In this document: piece after piece, positions 27,202 to 29,896 of the stretch | How the letters are laid out: each line of letters starts with the position of its first letter | Numbering within the stretch: the first letter of the stretch is position 1 | Source: a virus | DNA: 29,896 bases | Direction: 5' to 3' (one strand) | Virus record (IMG/VR): IMGVR_UViG_3300030106_000099 | Coordinates: 1-29,896 of that record | Position numbers and translations under genes: made by a program | Notes under the pieces: generated by a model | Told to the model about the DNA's origin: nothing | Databases searched by the model: none | What the model saw: only the letters and a program-made list of their open reading frames with translations

Positions 27202-29709
27202 TTATTGTCCTTTCATTGTAGCATTCACCGCAGCAATATCGCGCTGGGTCTGAATGCGCTCTTCTGCAACGCGAGAACGCTCATCAATAGCTTTTTCTTG
27301 ATTATCAATGCGTTGTTGCGCGATTAACACATCATTACGCTCTTTCTCACGATCCATCTCTTGACGTGCATCAAATTCATCTTGTTTACGCTGCATATCT
27401 GCTGCTTTTAACTGCAATTCCTGTTGTCTTATTTCAACAAGCGGATCTTGACCCTCTTCCTGTGGAGTTACAGCTTGAACAAGTTGTTCTGTCATATCTG
27501 CTGCAATTTGTGCCGCCCTTGCGTCTATTTGAGGCTTCATTTGCATCATCATCATTTGCATTGGATCTTGCGGCATTGGGCCTTGTGGACCCATTTGTGG
27601 AGGAGCCATCTGAGCTTGTTGCTGCATCATTTGCATCTGTTCTGGTGGTATTTGAGCCATGATTTCTTGCTGTGCTTGAGCTTCTGCCAACAAGCCTATG
27701 TGCTCTTGAATGTGTCCCTGCAGCGCCACAATAGCCTGTGGGTTTAATTGCATGGCAGGAGTGGACATAACAGCCATATGAGCTTCAATATGAGCCTCAT
27801 GATCTTGATCTGGAAAAGCTTGCAAAGGTGCGCCCATCAAGGCGTTTTGGTTTTCTTTTGATGGGTTCATAGGCTGTGGTTGCGGAGGTGCAGGTAGTAT
27901 AGCATCAATATTAGTTACACCAAGTGCCTCATACATCTTACGATAAGCAGCGTACAATCCCTGCGGTCCACCATGAACTTGTGGATTTGATTGCACCAAT
28001 TGTAATTCTGTTTGCGCTAAAGCAATGCGTTGCGACATAGAGAAAATATTTGGATCACTAACAGGCAATACATCAACTTTTGCATTAAAATCTTGTGCAA
28101 AAATTTCAGGACCCACCTCCATGCTAGGTGGATATGGATATGCTGGTACTGTTTGAGCAAAAATGCTTGCAAGAAGTTTAAATTCTACTTTTTGCGAATA
28201 GTGCAGCCTTTTATGAATTGCAGACATTACTTTTGTGCCGCGCTCCATAATCGCCATAGTTGTGCCAACAGGGGTTTCACCACCCATCTCACCAATCTTC
28301 AAATCAGCCATAGATGCAAATCTACGTCCTGCATCTACTAACGTTCCTAGAAGATTATAAAGCGTCCCTGAAGGCTCTTTGAAGGGAAGGGGCATCAGAG
28401 AGCCTTGCAGGGTGCCTCCAACAACATCAATGTCGCGGAACTCACCCGGTTGAAGAGGGGAATCTTCCTCACGAATACGAGCACCACGAGCCTTAAAGCC
28501 TGCTGGAAGATTGGAAAGTGTACCTGCATCAATTAGTTGGCGTAAAATAGATGTTGAAGCTTGAGCCAAACCACCAATCATATGCGTCAAACCAAGGCCA
28601 TAAAAACCAAGACCGGGCAAAAATTTATAATGCACGAAATATTGCTTCGCACTCTTAATTGGATCAGCTTCCATGTAATTTCTACGAATAGATAAAACAT
28701 CTCCACTATCAGCAATGATTGTAACAATGTAAGGTAACTTCAAACCTGTTGGTTGACCGTCAGGACCCATGTCTTCAAAGTTTTCAATATCAAGACTTGT
28801 ATGAACCTCGTAAAGAGTTAAATCCTCAGACGGTCCAGATGGATGTACACCCTGTACTTCATCAATCGTTTCTTCAACCTCATCAGCCTGATAAGTGCCG
28901 CTTTCTGAACTGCTAGGTAAATCAATATCACGATAAAAACCCACCAATTGCATTTTGCGAACTTCGTTTGAGTCCATTGTAATTCGATGCGTAATTCGCG
29001 GAGAAGACAACAAATCAGTCGCGCCATACGGTACAATCAAGTCTTCTGCATGTATAAATTTACTAACTGCACGTTGTTTTAAAGGGTCAAAGTAGACTTT
29101 TTTAAACGTAGAACCCACAACAGGAAGATAGAATAACATCTGATCTAACTCAGGATCATATTCCTCCATTTCATAGGTAATCATGTAATTCATATAATCT
29201 TTAACGCGCTCTGCCTGTTTCACAAGCATTTCATTTTGAGCACCAATCGCTTGTGTTCTTACAGGTCCAGTAGCAGGCAATAACTCACGATAGGCTTGTG
29301 CTTGAAACTGCGTAACACTCTCAGCCAACAAAGGATGAATAACGCCAGAAGAACCCTCAAAAGGCTCTGTACGCTCTTCAGTCTTCATGCCAAGAAACTC
29401 AAGACCAGTTTTGTATGTATCTTCCCAATCTTCTCTGGATGATAAATCATCCTCAATTGAACCAACTAAATTAGAAGAAATTGAATTTAATTCAGACTCA
29501 TCAATAACCTCTGCTAAATTACCATCAAACGGCACTTCAATAGGTGCAGGGGCTTCTTCTTGATATTCACCAATAACAGCACTGCCATCGTCAAACTCTG
29601 TAACTCCGGGCTGTGCAGGTAAATCAATAACGTTTTGCAACATGGGTGCTTCAGGAGCCATAGGCTCTTGAGGTAATCCCCCCGCTCCTAAACCACGTTC
29701 TACGGCCAT
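27202..29709 (-). CDS. Portal protein, 835 aa
   Basis: An 835-residue protein. EGSSGVIHPLLAESVTQFQA and YRELLP-type sequence near residue 120-145, MLFYLPVVGSTFKKVYFDP, the GATDLLSSPRITHR region and YFVHYKFLPGLGFYGLGLTH are hallmarks of the portal proteins of P22/SU10-like and marine podoviruses. The dodecameric portal sits at one capsid vertex, passes DNA and docks the packaging motor. The C-terminal ~200 residues are a Gln/Met/Pro-rich stretch and a coiled coil (QELQLKAADMQRKQDEFDA). The ATG overlaps the upstream stop (TAATG). Larger than average for the family because of this tail. Confidence 0.85.
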   Translation of the reverse strand: MAVERGLGAGGLPQEPMAPEAPMLQNVIDLPAQPGVTEFDDGSAVIGEYQEEAPAPIEVPFDGNLAEVIDESELNSISSNLVGSIEDDLSSREDWEDTYKTGLEFLGMKTEERTEPFEGSSGVIHPLLAESVTQFQAQAYRELLPATGPVRTQAIGAQNEMLVKQAERVKDYMNYMITYEMEEYDPELDQMLFYLPVVGSTFKKVYFDPLKQRAVSKFIHAEDLIVPYGATDLLSSPRITHRITMDSNEVRKMQLVGFYRDIDLPSSSESGTYQADEVEETIDEVQGVHPSGPSEDLTLYEVHTSLDIENFEDMGPDGQPTGLKLPYIVTIIADSGDVLSIRRNYMEADPIKSAKQYFVHYKFLPGLGFYGLGLTHMIGGLAQASTSILRQLIDAGTLSNLPAGFKARGARIREEDSPLQPGEFRDIDVVGGTLQGSLMPLPFKEPSGTLYNLLGTLVDAGRRFASMADLKIGEMGGETPVGTTMAIMERGTKVMSAIHKRLHYSQKVEFKLLASIFAQTVPAYPYPPSMEVGPEIFAQDFNAKVDVLPVSDPNIFSMSQRIALAQTELQLVQSNPQVHGGPQGLYAAYRKMYEALGVTNIDAILPAPPQPQPMNPSKENQNALMGAPLQAFPDQDHEAHIEAHMAVMSTPAMQLNPQAIVALQGHIQEHIGLLAEAQAQQEIMAQIPPEQMQMMQQQAQMAPPQMGPQGPMPQDPMQMMMMQMKPQIDARAAQIAADMTEQLVQAVTPQEEGQDPLVEIRQQELQLKAADMQRKQDEFDARQEMDREKERNDVLIAQQRIDNQEKAIDERSRVAEERIQTQRDIAAVNATMKGQ

Positions 29710-29896
29710 TATCTAACTCCTGAAAACTTCATACCTGAAACAGCCGCACCACCGCCACGGCACACAGCACCGCCACCTTTCATTTTCTTAACCCTGCCAC
29801 CTTTTTTCATTTTAGCAGGCTTCTTTTGCTTTGCAGCAGTTTTCATAGGCTCAGACTTATCGCCATCACCATCTAAATCTAAAAAATCAGGTTTAC
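29709..29896 (-). CDS. Partial Lys/Gly-rich protein with DLDGDGD motif, C-terminus only
   Basis: The C-terminal 61 residues are readable up to the right edge of the window: DFLDLDGDGDKSEPMKTAAK (Asp-rich DxDxDG calcium-loop-like motif), then KMKKGGRVKKMKGGG and a Cys/Gly-rich end. The stop overlaps the portal start (TAATG). The segment GGRVKKMKGGG is close to the repeat protein at 20531-20824, suggesting paralogy. A DxDxDG loop can bind calcium, as in dockerin or EF-hand loops, but a single short loop proves nothing. The N-terminus is outside the window. Confidence 0.55.
   Translation of the reverse strand, partial: KPDFLDLDGDGDKSEPMKTAAKQKKPAKMKKGGRVKKMKGGGAVCRGGGAAVSGMKFSGVR

Noticed and set aside
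1-29896. tRNA genes, integrase or attachment sites
   Set aside because: Gaps between genes are under 170 bases and hold no cloverleaf-like sequence; no recombinase-like protein is encoded.

Overview
This window is part of the structural and lysis half of a tailed-phage genome, or a prophage or metagenomic contig of one. Every gene I accept lies on the minus strand, so the map reads from high to low coordinates. Genes overlap by 1 to 8 bases or sit a few bases apart, and no gap exceeds about 170 bases. I see no tRNA, integrase, transposase, CRISPR array or bacterial housekeeping gene. Many of the small proteins resemble, from memory, families typical of uncultured marine phages. There is a portal, a nozzle-type tail protein and a block of internal virion proteins, but no tail sheath, tube or classical tape-measure gene. 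This points to a short-tailed podovirus. A marine alphaproteobacterial host is only a guess, resting on the GTA-type holin and the overall gene flavour. The terminase genes should lie just beyond the right edge.

Layout in transcription order. 29.9-26.8 kb: the end of a Lys/Gly-rich protein, the portal, and two basic proteins encoded in overlapping frames. 26.8-23.0 kb: a head-assembly unit with a small protein, a GroES-like co-chaperonin, a scaffold-like protein, a conserved head protein, a decoration-type protein and the major capsid protein, closed by a clear intrinsic terminator. 23.0-16.6 kb: a unit with its own candidate promoter, holding two small virion proteins, five small very basic proteins, then neck, adaptor and tail-associated proteins. 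16.6-13.5 kb: a 1025-residue tail fibre. 13.5-9.9 kb: twelve small genes forming the lysis region, including a three-TM holin, other small membrane or secreted proteins, and an M15 zinc peptidase endolysin. 9.8-1 kb: a tail nozzle protein, small accessory proteins including a zinc ribbon, and four large internal virion (ejection) proteins, the last running off the left edge.

How the genes work together: the scaffold and GroES-like protein would help build the capsid around the portal. The basic proteins may accompany the DNA or the capsid interior. The neck, adaptor and nozzle proteins close the particle, and the fibre binds the host. The internal proteins would be ejected to carry DNA across the envelope, and the holin and endolysin release progeny.

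Most notable observations: two apparently genuine genes in different frames of the same 254 bases near 27 kb, the inner one starting with TTG behind a good ribosome binding site; a GSVGxVTV peptide module at the C-termini of two unrelated proteins with the same 11-base gene junction, and present several times in a third protein; composition mosaicism inside the tail fibre; a cluster of basic proteins; and the co-chaperonin in the head operon. Family names were assigned by recognition of the translated sequences, not by searches.
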